Below are positions 11,282 through 23,313 of a DNA stretch of 64,000 bases, one piece after another; within the stretch, counting starts at the first letter, position 1; each line of letters starts with the position of its first letter. A program made the position numbers and the translations under genes. Source of the DNA: Adiantum capillus-veneris (Eukaryota > Streptophyta > Polypodiopsida > Polypodiales > Pteridaceae); the NCBI GenBank assembly GCA_014529385.2, contig CM043963.1, positions 6,297,501 to 6,361,500 on the forward strand, written 5' to 3'. The notes beneath the pieces are model-generated. The model searched no databases. It was not told the origin of the DNA and saw only the letters and a list, made by a program, of their open reading frames with translations.

Positions 11282-14200
11282 TTGGGCACTGAAGAAGATC
11301 CAACGATAGTCAGGGTCAGTATTCATGTGGATGGAGAGTTCTTGCTGGATTTTTTTCATTTATTGATGGAATATAAAGATTTCTTTGCATGGGATTATTC
11401 TAAAGTTAAGAGAATACATCCTACTTTGCAACATCATCATATTAATCTCAAAGAGGATGCAGTTTTGATTGAGCAACAAAGGTACGTAATGAATCCAAAT
11501 TTTGCATATTAGTAGATCAATCATGAGATTGACAACTTGTTGTCTCTCAAGTTTATAGAACCAATTCATGAAGTTACCTTGTTATCACCCATCATTGTTG
11601 TACCCAAGAATACTGGCAAGATCAGAGTTTATGTTGATTACAAATAAGTTGAATGCAACCACTATCACTGATCTATTTACAATGTCATTTTGTGATGCAA
11701 TATTGGATGCAATTGCATGGAAAGAAATGTATAGTTTTCTGGATGGTTTTTCATGCAATGAGATCAAGGTCGTTGAGGAGGATCACCACAAAACAACTTT
11801 TATAACAGAGTGGGGAGATTTTTCATCTAAAGTCATGAATTTTGGGCTCAAAAATGGACCACCATCATTCAATTTTACAGTTTACAAAACATTTGAACCT
11901 TACTTATAGGATTTCATGAGAATCTTTGTGGATAATTTTTCTGTATTTTAAAGAAAGATTTGCACTTGCATAATCTAACGTTGTGTTTTGAAAGGTGTAG
12001 ATAGTTCAGAATGTGCCTTAACCGTTTCAAGAGTGTGATTGTCATTAATGGAGTACTTCTAGGTCATGTGGTTTCTCAGGAAGGAATGTCCATTCATGAG
12101 AAGAAGATTGAAGTTATTAAAGTAGCCCGAGCTCCATAAAATGTGAAGAAGTGAGCAGGTTTGCTAGCTAAGTTAAATGGCATGCTAGGTACATCAGATA
12201 TTTAGCAAATGTGTTCATGCCTCTTACTCATTTGACAAAGAAGAATGTGCCCTTTGTTTGGACTGAGCCTCAAGAGAACTCATTTCAGATGTTGAAGAAA
12301 ATGTTATCAGTTGCACCAATATTACAAAGTCAACATTGGATGTTACCATTTCATGTCTATGTTGATGCATCGGATATGTCTTTTGGAGTTGTTCTTATGC
12401 ACAAAAGAGTTAGAGTATGGGTCAAACCTTTGTAATATGCCAGTAGAGTGTTAACACCAGCTGAAAGAAATTATGTTGTGACAAAAAGAGAAGCTCTTGG
12501 CATGGGGTATGCTTTAAACAAATTAAGGCATTACTTGTTTAGCAACATAGTGGTTGTTCATGTTGACCATCAAGCATTGTTGTATCTGATTAAGAAGGCA
12601 TTGTTGATAGGGAGACTAGCTAGATGGATGTTGTTGTTGCAGAAGTTTGACCTTGTGATTGTTCATAATCCTAGGAAAGAGCATGCTACAGCATATTACT
12701 TAAGCAGAATTGAAACTAGAGAAGATCCAATAGGTGTTCAACATGATCTACCTGATGATGAGTTGTTTGAATCTCAAAATGCAATATCTGAATCATGGTA
12801 TGATCACATGTTAATTTTGACAGATGGTACAATTCCATTAGGTTTTACATGTGATCGAAGAAGAAAGTTTTCTCTTAAAAGTAGACCATTTTTTGTGATA
12901 GCACGAGCTTTATATAGAAAGGGAGTTGATCAAGTGATTAGAAGATGTGTGCCCTGAGTTTGAACAGAAAGGTGTATTGCAGGAAGCTCATTCAAGAGCA
13001 TTATGTGGACACTTTTCAAGTGATATAAACTGGTAAAAAGGTGTTGCAAGATGGATTATGGTGGCCTACTATGTTGAATATGCTCATGAACATGAAAAAA
13101 GTTGTGTTATTTGTTAGAAGTTTGGTGAATCAAATTCTAGGGATAGGATGTTTGATCATCCTATAACCTCTTCAAAAATGGGGACTGGTAAATCCCACTA
13201 CAAGGGATGAAAATATATTTTGGTTGCTACTGATGACTATTGCACCAAGTGGGTGGAAGTTGTAGCCCTTAAGGACAACAAAGCTCATAGTGTTGCCATG
13301 TTTCTTCACCACAACATTATGACCAAGTTTGGCTACCCTGTGGAATTGGTGAGTGACAAGGGAACTCGTTTCTTGAATGATCAGGTCATTTCAAAGATAA
13401 CCAAAACTCATATGATAATTCATAAGAAATCTACAGGTTATCATCCTTAGGCCAATGGTCAGGCTGAGAGTACCACTAAGGCTCCGGTTACAATCTTGAA
13501 GAAGATTGTTCAGGATGATCAAAAGCATTAGGATCAGAAGCTAGATTCAGCATTATAGTCTTTCAAAATTTCTTTCAAGGTAACAACAGGTATGACTCCA
13601 TTCAAATTGGGGTATGAATCCATTCAAATTGGTGTATGACCTTGAGGCTATATTTCCAATGAAATTTGTAGATGCCAAGCCTCAGAGTGAGTGCAAAAAA
13701 AATGGGCCCTAAACTATCAATTAAAGTCAAGAGAAAATATCTGATGCAGTTGGAAGAGGACATGTTAGTTAGTTCCTACATCACTAAAGTGATTCAATGA
13801 AGGAGAAAAGCTCAGGTGAGCATGGATGTCAAATTTAAGGTTTTTCAAATTGAAGATTGGGTGATGCTTTATAACTCCAAATTAGAGCCACATCCAGGTA
13901 AGTTAACTGTAATATATAAAGGTCCATAGCAGATTGTGCAAGACTTGGTCCAGGGAACATTTATTGTAGCTAATGTTTTTGGCACTAGGGTTGAGAATTA
14001 TGTTAATGGATTCAGGTTGAAATTTTTTTAGGGGAAACCACCTCATTTGGATTGGCCCTTAACTTGGTTGATTGAGTCAAAGAAGTTGATAGAAAGCCAA
14101 GTGGCTAGAGTTTCTAGTGCTTATTAGTTTTATGAACAGGACATGGAGAAGAAGGTTGTATCTTACAACCCAATACAAGAGTCAGAGAAGTTGATAGAAA

Positions 14201-14350
14201 GACAAGTGGATAGAGTTTCTAGTGCTGATCAGTGTTATGAACAGAACATGGAGAAGAAGAAGGTTGTGTTTGACAACCCAATACAAGAGAAGAAGATTGC
14301 ACTTAAAATTGATGCACTTTCAGATGGTGAGTTGGATCAAGTAGCAGGTT
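11282..14350 (+). pseudogene. Element F: decayed Ty3/gypsy pol (RT, RNase H, integrase)
   Basis: Fragments in consistent order give a gypsy pol. RT lead-in: FFAWDYSKVKRIHP (about 11380). RT core: FLDGFSCNEI and TEWGDFSSKVMNFGLKNGPP (11730-11870); the active-site box reads FVDN (about 11927), not the usual F/Y-x-D-D. RNase H: VYVDASDMSFGVVL (12357-12400) and VDHQALLYLI (12560). Integrase: HSRALCGHFSSD, VATDDYCTKWVEVVAL (13221-13268), VSDKGTRF (13350) and the Glu in NGQAEST (13455). Many stops and frameshifts make it a fossil. EDPIGVQHDLPDDELF (12722-12770) resembles EDPIGVDDDMPDAYLF in element B, so F is a relative of B. No LTRs were found for it. Confidence 0.88.
14074..14288 (+). repeat. Two tandem copies of a 105-bp unit at the C-terminal end of F pol
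   Basis: Copy 1 begins near 14074 and copy 2 near 14179 (GAGTCAGAGAAGTTGATAGA). Both encode a segment of about 35 residues with KLIE-x-QV-x-RVSSA, YEQ-x-MEKK and NPIQ. Copy 1 carries a stop. The repeat lies after the integrase, in the place where element B has its C-terminal extension. Confidence 0.75.
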
Positions 14351-14374
14351 AGAGCTCCCAGTCTATAGAGCTAA

Positions 14375-14794
14375 ATGGTTGGTCACTTGGAATATCTGAA
14401 GTCGGATGTTATTAGGTCATATGCAATCAGATTTTGGTTGGTCAAAATCTTAAAAGTGGGAAATTTTGGAAAAATTTTGGAATTGCGAGTTGATTCCCCA
14501 CTAAGCAAAATCATCACAAAGAGGATACCATTAGAGGTGTGTGAGAATTGGGGTGCGCTAATCAAAGGTGCAAGCCATCACCTATGTCGCACTCATCCTT
14601 CACATATGTTGTCACCAGAGTTTCTAAAGTATGCTCTTATTGTACACTTGCCTTTAGCCATGGTGAGAGGGAAGCATAGTAGCACCATGCAATCAGAGCC
14701 TTATAACAATGAGCCACCAAGGCAACTGCATCACAAGGAAGTAGTAATTAGCATTGACATTAGTAGCCTAGAGGAAGAAGAAGGTTTTGGCTAA
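14375..14794 (+). CDS. Hypothetical ORF, 139 aa, downstream of F
   Basis: An open frame from ATG with no motif I recognise. It follows F pol and stops shortly before the copia fragment. It may be the tail of element F or a chance ORF. The C-terminus is acidic (SSLEEEEGFG). Confidence 0.25.
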   Translation: MVGHLEYLKSDVIRSYAIRFWLVKILKVGNFGKILELRVDSPLSKIITKRIPLEVCENWGALIKGASHHLCRTHPSHMLSPEFLKYALIVHLPLAMVRGKHSSTMQSEPYNNEPPRQLHHKEVVISIDISSLEEEEGFG

Positions 14795-14839
14795 GCAGGA
14801 TGTTGTTGAGGGTGACTGGTTGATCAAGTATACACATGT
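14790..14839 (-). pseudogene. Copia integrase remnant, part downstream of the D insertion
   Basis: Read on the minus strand this gives VYLINQSPS, the motif that follows the copia integrase core. It joins in frame with the fragment at 22196-22400 when element D and one copy of ATGT (14836-14839) are removed. Beyond about 14790 the similarity ends. Confidence 0.75.
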
Positions 14840-15706
14840 TGTCGGGGGATATGTGTTCGCTACGTGAGCCGGGCAGGCGTCGGGCCTCTGACTGTGAGAG
14901 GTGTGAAAGAGAGAGAACAAGAACAACCGATGCAACTGAATCTGGAAATCATCGTAATCATCAATTAATTGATTAATTGACTAGCTAAGTGGAGAGCAAG
15001 CTCGAGGCTTGACTCCGGTGAAGCACTAGGTAAGGCAAAGGATGCTTCTTGACCGTGCCTTGTTGGGTATATCCCGCAGTCAATGCATTCCAAGAGACCA
15101 CATTCCAAACATGAGACTCATCAAAGCAATTACTGCTCATGCATTCCAAAACCTGGACGAAAGACAAAAACTCCAAGAGTTGAGACACCAACCGAGCCGA
15201 TCGGCGGACCAGTACGGAACCGGCCCTCCGTGAATCTTTAACGGGCAGCCAATATCTTGGCAATCGATCGGAACTCCGATCATTCATCTGAAAATACCGA
15301 CGTGCTCCACAAAGTGAGCACTTCAGGCCCCTGCATTCATTTCATTTCTGTCACCTCAGTTGTAGTTGCCCAATCTGGTACAAATCTGCAATCGACTCAA
15401 ACTTCAAACTACCATAACTTCTTCACCGTAGCTCCAATCGACGAGCTGTAAAGACAGGCCGATAGATCACTTCAAGCACTGCAATTCTAGGTCATAATCT
15501 CTCATCTATGGTCACTGCAAGAATACTCATTTTTGGCATCATTGAGGCATCTATTGGCCCTTTTAAGTCGCATCTAGCATACATTAATCATTAAGCTTGG
15601 CCTATCATCAAGCCCTGATCACTGCTCACTTAATGTGTAAGCTTCAAAGAAGCTTAGATTGCATTCCTCTGCTCTTTTCTCTTCATGGAAGCGGAGCTGC
15701 ACGACA
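14840..15706 (-). repeat. 3' LTR of element D (short version, 867 bp)
   Basis: Starts TGTCGGGGGATA and ends GCACGACA on the plus strand. The first 50 bp or so match the other LTR at 20092, and 15195-15510 matches 21790-22115. The middle differs, and the long promoter-bearing block of the other LTR is absent here. Confidence 0.8.
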
Positions 15707-15720
15707 TCCACCCCCTCTGA
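15707..15720 (-). promoter_or_regulatory. Polypurine tract of element D
   Basis: On the minus strand, AGAGGGGGTGGA directly precedes the LTR start TGTCGTGCAGC, the expected position and composition. Confidence 0.7.
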
Positions 15721-16294
15721 ACCTGCACAGCCTCCGGTCTGTGCCAACAGCACTTCAATCTGCATCTACTACGGGTACCTTAAGCTCTTTCCCCATCATC
15801 AGATCCACGTAACTGGTAAACATATAATAAATGAAATAAGTCTTATACCCTATCATCAATGTTCTAGCTTAATCATTAGGTAGCTGTCCCATCAAAATTC
15901 TCTAAACTGCATCTCTCGTATCTTCAAAGCATTCAATCATGGATAACTTGTTTAGTGAACCCCACCAGACTCAAGTGCTCCAGTTAATGATGCACACGGT
16001 TTGACCATTAAGCTCTCTTTAAGGAACCCTGTCAAGCTCAAGTATGCCTTACTCTGTCTGCACACAGAATGGCCGTCAAGTCCTTTACCTCAAGTTATGG
16101 TAGCAGAACCAACTCAAAAGATGTAAAGATACTTCAGCATTTGTCCAAAGAAGTCAGCTAGAAGCCAGCCATGTAATCTTATTGAATGCATAACCAAAGC
16201 TATTATGACTTAGCATAATTTAGAAAACAAAACTTTGTACCTTGAAACCTGCTACAACAGATAACTGATACTCTTCAAATCTGTAACTAGCACT

Positions 16295-16498
16295 TTAGTA
16301 GCCCCCGGGATCAAACGGGAACCCAATCATTTGTCCCTTTGTGAGTATTCCTTTAAAAAATTTGTACCATCCTCCAGGATCATAGGGAATATACAAGAAT
16401 TTCCAATCAGTCGAGCATAAACATACATTAACCCACAAATCTTCATACAAACAGCCTGGATCATATGGCATCACAGTCAGCAATATGTTGAGCAACAA
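16295..16498 (-). CDS. Element D 3' ORF with repeated DPGG peptides
   Basis: A 67-residue minus-strand ORF between the truncated RT and the polypurine tract. It contains MPYDPGC, IPYDPGGWY and FPFDPGGY, three repeats of an aromatic-Asp-Pro-Gly motif. Similar peptides (FPWEPGG, VWDPGG) close the internal region of element C. The function is unknown; it may be a conserved C-terminal tail of the polyprotein. Confidence 0.4.
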   Translation of the reverse strand: MLLNILLTVMPYDPGCLYEDLWVNVCLCSTDWKFLYIPYDPGGWYKFFKGILTKGQMIGFPFDPGGY

Positions 16499-17647
16499 AC
16501 TGTCGGCACCCCCTCTGATCTTTTACCTCATCTTTTGAGCCTTCCTCACAGCCCTTAATCGGTAGATCATCAATGAAAGGCATAGTAACATGTGGGATAA
16601 AGTCCCTTAATACCTTATTCATGCCATTCATCATATAAGCTACAGAATTAGTAGCACCCTGTGGCATAGTGCACATCCTTACCAATCCGAGAGGTGTACG
16701 CATCGTAGTAAGATCCCTGCTCTCCAAAGCTAACTGAAATTGATCATATCCAGAATAAAGATCACCCATAGAGTAAATTGACCTACCTGCAAAAGACTCA
16801 GCAAATTCATCCACAATTGGGCCAGAACCCACATTGCGATTGTTACCTTGTTAACAGGTTGCATATCCTGTATAAACCTTAAAGTACCATTTTTCTTCGG
16901 AACAGTGAACCATCGGTTAGAATATGGCGCACATGATGGTTCCAAGATTCCCATTTGTATCTTCTCATTAAGCAAATTGATAAGCTTTGGCAAGTGAGAT
17001 TTAGGAACTGGAATAGGACGTAAGCTCCATGGCATGTGAGGAACGGTGAATATAACCATAGGTGCAACAACACTTGGATCCACACACCCAATCTCACTTG
17101 GCTCAAAGGCAAAAGCTTTACCATGTTTTTCGAGCATACCTTGAAAACACTTGATTTCCTCTTCGTTGAGAAAACCATCTTCTCCCACCTTCAGCTGTTG
17201 CAATGTCTCTTTAGTGAATTTGTGCCCAATGTTCTTAGGATTTCTGAGCATAGGCTGTCGAGAAGCTTCTTTAATTACTTCATCACTTCCCTCTGGTAGA
17301 GGTGTAGCCAGAGGTCTCACTTTCTTTGCAACTGTCTTGTACTTCTTCTCTACTTGTGCTTCAACTTCTTTATCCAAGTCATCCTCAATATGCATAAGTG
17401 CCTCATATATGTCCATTGAGTGCACTTTAACAACTTCAGTTCCACTTTCTAACCAGTTCTGCTTGATATCCTCAAGCTCTGACATAGTATCAACATAAGA
17501 GATCTCTTCGAAGATTCCTGATATCACATCATCCGGTTCTAGCACATCACATCCCTGCAAGTCACTTTGAATGCTTGAAACATATTGTTTCTCCCACTTA
17601 GTTAAATCATTAAATTTCCTGTAGGATACTGAACCCTCAGATGTCAA
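16461..17647 (-). pseudogene. Element D reverse transcriptase region (frameshifted, truncated)
   Basis: Two overlapping minus-strand frames. The first (17647-16730) has an N-terminal pol linker, then the RT entry motifs VPKKNGTLRFIQDMQPVN. A frameshift near 16830 moves reading to 16832-16461, with SMGDLYSGYDQFQLALESRD, TPLGLVRMCTMPQGATNS and the active-site box FIDDLPIKG. The frame then ends, and no RNase H or integrase follows. The box I-D-D keeps both catalytic aspartates. The protein type is clear; the element cannot be autonomous. Confidence 0.85.
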
Positions 17648-17718
17648 CCCTAGAAATCTTGAAGAGAAGGTTTCTCTTTGCGAGAACTTCTCCTCACTTG
17701 CACCACCATAGTCCCGCT

Positions 17719-18523
17719 TTATAGTGGCACCCCAAGAAAATCCTGAGCAAATCTTTGTTCTTTAAACTCCTTACGTATCTTTGGTGTTGGACGATCACAT
17801 AAACTGTCTTTGTTTCTAACATGATCAACACATACAGTTAGAAATTGAACCGCTTTCTTACCATCTCGGCTTCGAACCCTGGCATAGGCCGAGCCATCAT
17901 CCAGCACCTTAGTTTCCATCCGCACAGCCGTAATGTAGGGTTGTCCTAGAATCAATGGGTAGGAAGAATGCTCCTGTATTTAAAAAAAAATTCTCATCAC
18001 AGACATCCCCAATAGTTACCTTAACATTCGCACATGCACCGTAAATATCTCCAAGAAGCATGTTGGCAGCTCGAATTCGCCACCCGTGATCCACATCAAT
18101 AGGCCACTTCCCCTTTTGGTGCAAATTCTTTGCCATGAGCTTGATTTCTGAACCATGGTCTATGAGGGCTAAGACCGGCTCCTCAATGTCGCCAAGCTTT
18201 ACCACTGTTTCTGTCGTGGCTCTTGCCCAATGAGTCCTCCAAAAGTGACTCTTGGGTATGACTTCTTCATCTTCACCGTCATTAAAATGCATGTTTCTTA
18301 CCTCAGGTATAATCGGGCTTGGAACCAGCACAGGCTTTGGTTCTTCTTCTTCAAGATCTGCTAAATACTCTTCATAGTCTTCCAAGATTGCTTCAATGTG
18401 ACGAACCACTTGGCTTTTAACTGGGTCTGACTCTTGATCACTCGATACTTGCCGCTTTCTTTTTATAATGTCGATGATCTCTTCATGGAACTCGTGCTTA
18501 GCAATTCCAAGAATATCCCCCAA
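17719..18523 (-). pseudogene. Element D retropepsin-like protease region
   Basis: Minus-strand ORFs 18523-17909 and 17955-17719, joined by a frameshift. ALIDHGSEIKLMAKN (about residues 116-130 of the first) has the shape of a retropepsin active site, with His in place of the usual Ser/Thr (D-H-G). MILGQPYITAVRMET in the second is the ILG-x-P motif near the end of the domain. A long acidic linker (DLEEEEPKP) precedes it. The order agrees with a gag-protease-RT element. Confidence 0.75.
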
Positions 18524-20004
18524 GCTCCACTTTACTATTTAGGATACGTTCTTCAAAAACTTTCTTCAAATTTGTAGCCAGTTCAATATCAGACTTGAGT
18601 TTATACGAGGGCCCTTTAGGCTTACCTTGCTTCTTATCCTTCGGAGCCTCTTCCATAACCACCTCCGGAGCAGGTTTAGGAGCTGGCACTTCTTCTTTCT
18701 TATTACTGGATCTCGTCGTCCTTTTTGATGCCACAGCCACCTCTTCATCTCTTTTCCGCTTCTCTTCCACCATAGCTTCATTGGCTTGAGCTTTAGCAAT
18801 ATAAGCATATACCGAAAGAGAATCCACTGGATCGCTCCACCGAGTGGTTTCTCGAATAGAATTTCCCACCTGTCGTAACTTCCTGTATGTTACCTCACCT
18901 GCTTCTACTGTCTTTAGAGCATATGGCCACAACTGGCCCTTTGCACCTGTACCATCATCATCTTCCTTACCACAAACTTGCAGCCCATATGCTGTATTTC
19001 CTCCACTATCTTCTTCATTTTGCCTCTGCCAAAGTTCAAGCGGAGCATTTCCCCTGTCGCCCTGAGATGAATCTTCTTGTATTTCCAAAAAACCACATTC
19101 TTCTTATAAGCTTCATCAAACTCATTACACTCTCTCACAAACCTGTGGTCTTTACTATTGCACCACATGCATCGATCCCAATTTTTACGTGGTGGTTGTT
19201 GCTGCTGCATAGGTTCAGAAGTAGACGCCTTTGCAGCTAACCCTTCAAATTTAACAGTTTTAAAATTAAAATTTAGTTCTTGAATACCTTTAACGAGATC
19301 GTCAAGAACAGGCCCCTCCACTTTGGGTAATGTAGTGGGCGGCTTCTCTTTAATCTCTTCTTCATCATCATCCAGTACCTCGATCACGATTTGCTTATCA
19401 ACTCGCTTCTGTCGTTTTACGATCATGTTCACCGCTTCAGATACTATTTTCCAATTTGATGTCAAACCCAATTCTCCCGCCAGATCCTCCAATAATTGAA
19501 CCGAATTCTTTTGTAGTCGCGGATCATCAGCTTGAATAAACAATTCCACCTTTTGATCCCTCAAGGAATGTTGTTCTACTAACGATAACTGATCAAACTT
19601 CTTTTCAAACTCTCGCAACAGTTCTCGTGCAGATAAATTTTTACCCTTCTTCTGCACCCACTTCGAAAAACTCTGTCTGGTCACCCGTTGAGAATCCTCC
19701 AGAAAATATTCCTCTTGCAGCGCCTTCTTAAAAGCCTGCCAGCTCGGCCCTTGAGCCGCTTGAATTTCTTTAATCCGGGCCCTAAGTTCTAGCACTGCAA
19801 TCAGATGAAATCCTTCCACTACATCCTGGTCTTCAATACCATTATCTTCCATAGACTGCTCATACAAATTGCAAAATTTTGAAATATCTCGGCCCTCAAA
19901 CCGTTGCAGACATTTTGACGAGCTTTACGAATCCGCTCTTGCAAATTATGTTGCTGTTGGGCAGCCTGTTGCTGTTGCATGTATGCCGCAAACTGCTGCA
20001 TCAT
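18498..20004 (-). pseudogene. Element D gag (frameshifted)
   Basis: Minus-strand frames 20004-19819, 19867-18914 and 19088-18498 overlap and together make one gag gene with at least two frameshifts. The N-terminus is Gln-rich (MQQQQAAQQQH). A helical capsid-like part includes WQAFKKALQEEYFLEDSQR. A CCHC knuckle C-x2-C-x4-H-x4-C (CMWCNSKDHRFVREC) sits about 235 residues into the middle frame. The end is basic and then Pro/Lys-rich. Gag packages element RNA in the cytoplasmic particle. Confidence 0.8.
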
Positions 20005-20068
20005 CTACTGCATGGCTGCCTCTTGTGGTGTAGACATAGGCTTCAACAATTTTCCCACCCCCGGCTCG

Positions 20069-20089
20069 GTTTCACGTCGGGTTCACCAG
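20069..20089 (-). promoter_or_regulatory. Primer-binding site of element D
   Basis: Two bases inside the right LTR, the minus strand reads TGGTGAACCCGACGTGAAAC. It begins TGG, as a site complementary to a tRNA 3' CCA end must. I have not assigned the tRNA. Confidence 0.65.
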
Positions 20090-20091
20090 GT

Positions 20092-20625
20092 GTCGGGGGA
20101 TAGGTGTTCGAAACTTGAGCCAGGTCATCACCGGGCTGCTGGTTGTGGAAAAATTGAGAGCAAAAATTTTCCGCACCACACAATAGAGCAGCTTTTAATC
20201 ACTTGGTAATGCTATCGACGCACAAAACTTGCTCAGAAATCGGTAACACCGACAAAATTGATGCACAATTATGAAGAAGTGTCGTTAATGACACCGTTAA
20301 TCGATACGAATGACGATTTAGGAGCTTAAACTCCCCTTACAAAATACTCCGGGCCGTTAGCGGCTCCGCGATTCAATAAAAAGAAAAAAATAAAATTAGG
20401 TTGCCTGCCGACGAACAAAATCCCATTGTGTCGATTCCATCTGTTTGATTGTCTTCAATCACTGTCTATGCTGAAACTTATTTCTTCTCCTATGACTGCT
20501 TACCAGCCTTTGTCGATCTCTCCTTGCCTAAGCCAAAAGAGAATCGTGCTTTCTTCAAGCTTCTTTCGCCCTTTCTACCTTCTGCTCCAAGCTCGATGGC
20601 TTCCCTCTCTTGTCTTCCCGAGATC

Positions 20626-20707
<82 letters not shown>

Positions 20708-22195
20708 CCATGCTTGACTTTCTCCTTCTCTCTTCGAACAACTCTCCCCTTCTCTTTGTTGCCTTTGCTTCTCTTTAGATCAAGAACGAAAGAGAGAGAG
20801 CTCCTTGTCTAAGCTCGGAAGACAGAGAGCGAGCACCTTCTCCAAGCTGAGAGAGAGAGCTTCCCTCTTGCTTCCCAAGCTTTTTCTTTCTTCCTCCCTT
20901 CGTTCCCTTCTTTCGTTGCTTTTCCACGAACCCCACCTTCTCATTGATAGCTTTCTTTTAATAGCCCTCCTTTTGTTTTTGCCCCACCACGCAGTCACAG
21001 CGCCGTGAGACTGACGTGGCGTGGGAGCGTCTGTGATGACATGGCAGGCCCGGACAGTGACCAGCGCCAAATCGGCCGCCGCTTGGACCAAAATGAAGTG
21101 CAAGGGGATTTTAAGCACTTTTTCCTTCTTCGCCTACACCGAGTGAGGCCCGAGCCGGCTCGCGCGAGCTCTTCCTCTCCCATGCGCTATTCTGCGCACT
21201 GCAACGCCATCTCTTTGCTTTCTTTTTCTTTTGCCTTCACACTGCTTACCCTATTGGGTATCTATTTAAATGGTTTTTGGCGACCATTGTCTTATGGCCT
21301 TGGGCGGCCCTTTAACTTATGGCCTTGGACGGCCAGCCTTTGCTCCCGACGACGACCATTGAGTCTAATAGTGAGCGGACGGCAAGTAGAAGGCATCACA
21401 TTTGGCACGCATGCCGGCCAAAGCATTGCCAACCACAAGTGAAGATCAAAATGTTTTTTGTCAAGCACGACATCTTCCCACAACAATCCTTGACTAACAA
21501 TATCTTCGTGACTTTTACTGTGCATACTAGCATCTCGAATAATGCCTCATGCTTCTAAGATGCACGTATAGGTGATTGAACTTGCCAGAAGTCCCTTTGC
21601 ACTCGGTTGTTAATAGCTTGCATCAGCTTCTCAGATAATGCCAAAATTACCCAGCTCAACAGTGCCGACAACTGACACCGACCTCAAGCGATAATATCTG
21701 ATCAAGCCGGACTCTGTCTGACGAGCCGTAAATCCCTGTAGAACTCCCAAACTGCATAAAATGCATACAAACCCTATTGAGGCTATAAAAATCCCAGACG
21801 GCACTCCGATCAAGCGGACCTAACTGGTACGAAGCCGACCCTCGGTGAATCTTTAACGGCCCATATCTTGGCAAACGTAACTCCGATTCGCTGATCTGAA
21901 AAGACCGACACGCTCCACAAAGTGATCACTTCAGGCCCGTGCATTCATTTCACTTCTGTCCCCTCAGCTGCAGCAGCTGCTCAATCCGGTACGGATCTGC
22001 TGCTGACTCAACTTAAAACTCTCATAACTTCTTATCCGTAGCTCCGATTGACGAGCCCTACAGACAGGCTGGTAGAGCACATCGAGCACTGCAATTCTAG
22101 GTCACAATATCTCATTTGTAATCATGTAAGCTTCAAACAACTTGATGTGAATTTTTCTAGCATCTTTCTTAGCATGGGAGCGGAGCTGCACGACA
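20092..22195 (-). repeat. 5' LTR of element D (long version, 2104 bp)
   Basis: Starts TGTCGGGGGATA and ends GCACGACA on the plus strand. It holds a (GA)n tract at about 20629-20706. A possible minus-strand TATA (ATTTAAATAG, 21262-21271) lies in a block absent from the other LTR. About 21790-22115 matches 15195-15510 of the shorter LTR. Confidence 0.8.
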
Positions 22196-22400
22196 ATGTA
22201 CTTATGGATTCTGCCAAAATCTCAAGCAGCAATCCTACATGTAGCCGCATGCGTTGTGCTTGCTCCATGATTTTCTCGTTCATCCTTTCTGAAATTCCAT
22301 TTTGTTGAGGTGTCATTGGGGTTGTCCTTTGCCTCCGAATACCATTGCTAGCACAAAAGCTTTCAAAGGAAAGCGTTTGAGAATGTCCAAAAGCATTTTC
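22196..22400 (-). pseudogene. Copia integrase remnant, part upstream of the D insertion
   Basis: On the minus strand this gives NGIRRQRTTPMTPQQNGISE followed by RMNEKIMEQAQRMRLHVGLL, the end of a Ty1/copia integrase core; the Glu of NGISERMN is the third catalytic residue. The frame runs straight into the remnant at 14790-14839 once element D is taken out. The right border near 22400 is vague. Confidence 0.85.
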
Positions 22401-22438
22401 TTACAAACTTTCTCCAAGTTAAGACACAAACACCATAT

Positions 22439-23040
22439 ATGCTCCTACTTCTTGAGTCGAGATCTCTTCCAATTGAGGTTATGGGCATGGAAAGAGTTAT
22501 GGAGTACATGATAAAGATGCATCAAAACCCCTCACATCGACTTCCTACAATTGCATGGGAAGCAAGCAAAAAAGTTCAAAAGATGCATAAAAGTAAGATC
22601 TTGAGCACGGGATGGATGCAAGACATAAAGAAGTGGTTTGGGAGATGGGATGCATTACACTTGCTACATGATGCTTCAATTGACTCCCAAGTGAATGAAG
22701 CTTTTCTACAACTGCAATGTATTACGGCTTGGGAGAAATCCGGTGGGTCATGCTTCATACATTACACCACCCATATTGCCCCCAACTACAAAACCATGTT
22801 CTGCGCTGAGAGAGGAAATAGTACTCACACTTACATGCTTGAGCCTATTTCCTTGTCCGCGATACGCACTATCGCAGCCATTCAGCTTAGCTCCCATTTC
22901 CTTCGATGTGAGATAGGGCGTTGGGGCAATGGAGAAGAGTCAAATTGATTGTGCACATTATGCTCACTGCAAGTTCGAGAGTCTGAGTACCACACACTAC
23001 TAGAGTGCTCAGCTTTTGGTCACATCTGAACTTGCTTCTC
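22439..23040 (+). pseudogene. LINE-type (non-LTR) ORF2 C-terminal fragment
   Basis: The 169-residue ORF ends RCEIGRWGNGEESN, then TGA, and the same frame goes on LCTLC...VRESEYHTLLECSAF. C-x2-C followed by an acidic residue and H-x4-C is the zinc-knuckle pattern at the C-terminus of many LINE ORF2 proteins. Upstream text (HIAPNYKTMFCAERGN, LSAIRTIAAIQLSSHFLRC) agrees with the part between reverse transcriptase and knuckle. No poly-A tail or target duplication was seen. The call is by motif only. Confidence 0.6.
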
Positions 23041-23225
23041 TCACATTTTCAGCCATAACTTAGACCTTCACGCTTTCCTCTCCCAGCCCACAGTGTGGGC
23101 TCTCCATTGTGACTCTCATCACCACAATTTGGAGCATCAAGAGTCACTCATCAGCCATACACATACTACATCACATGTAACTTTGGTCCCATAGGTTATA
23201 TTTGACCTCCAAGGATGATAATAAA

Positions 23226-23246
23226 ATCTATCTATCTATCTATCTA

Positions 23247-23313
<67 letters not shown>

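Larger units (their letters stand above)
14840..22195 (-). mobile_element. Element D: minus-strand Ty3/gypsy retrotransposon, inactive
   Basis: Both LTRs run from TGTCGGGGG to GCACGACA on the plus strand, and the element is flanked by ATGT on both sides (14836-14839 and 22196-22199). Between the LTRs, read on the minus strand, come a primer-binding site, gag with a CCHC knuckle, a retropepsin-like domain, and a partial reverse transcriptase. RNase H and integrase are missing. Frames are broken in several places. It sits inside a copia integrase gene and is therefore younger than that copia copy. The two LTRs differ greatly in length (867 and 2104 bp). Confidence 0.88.
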
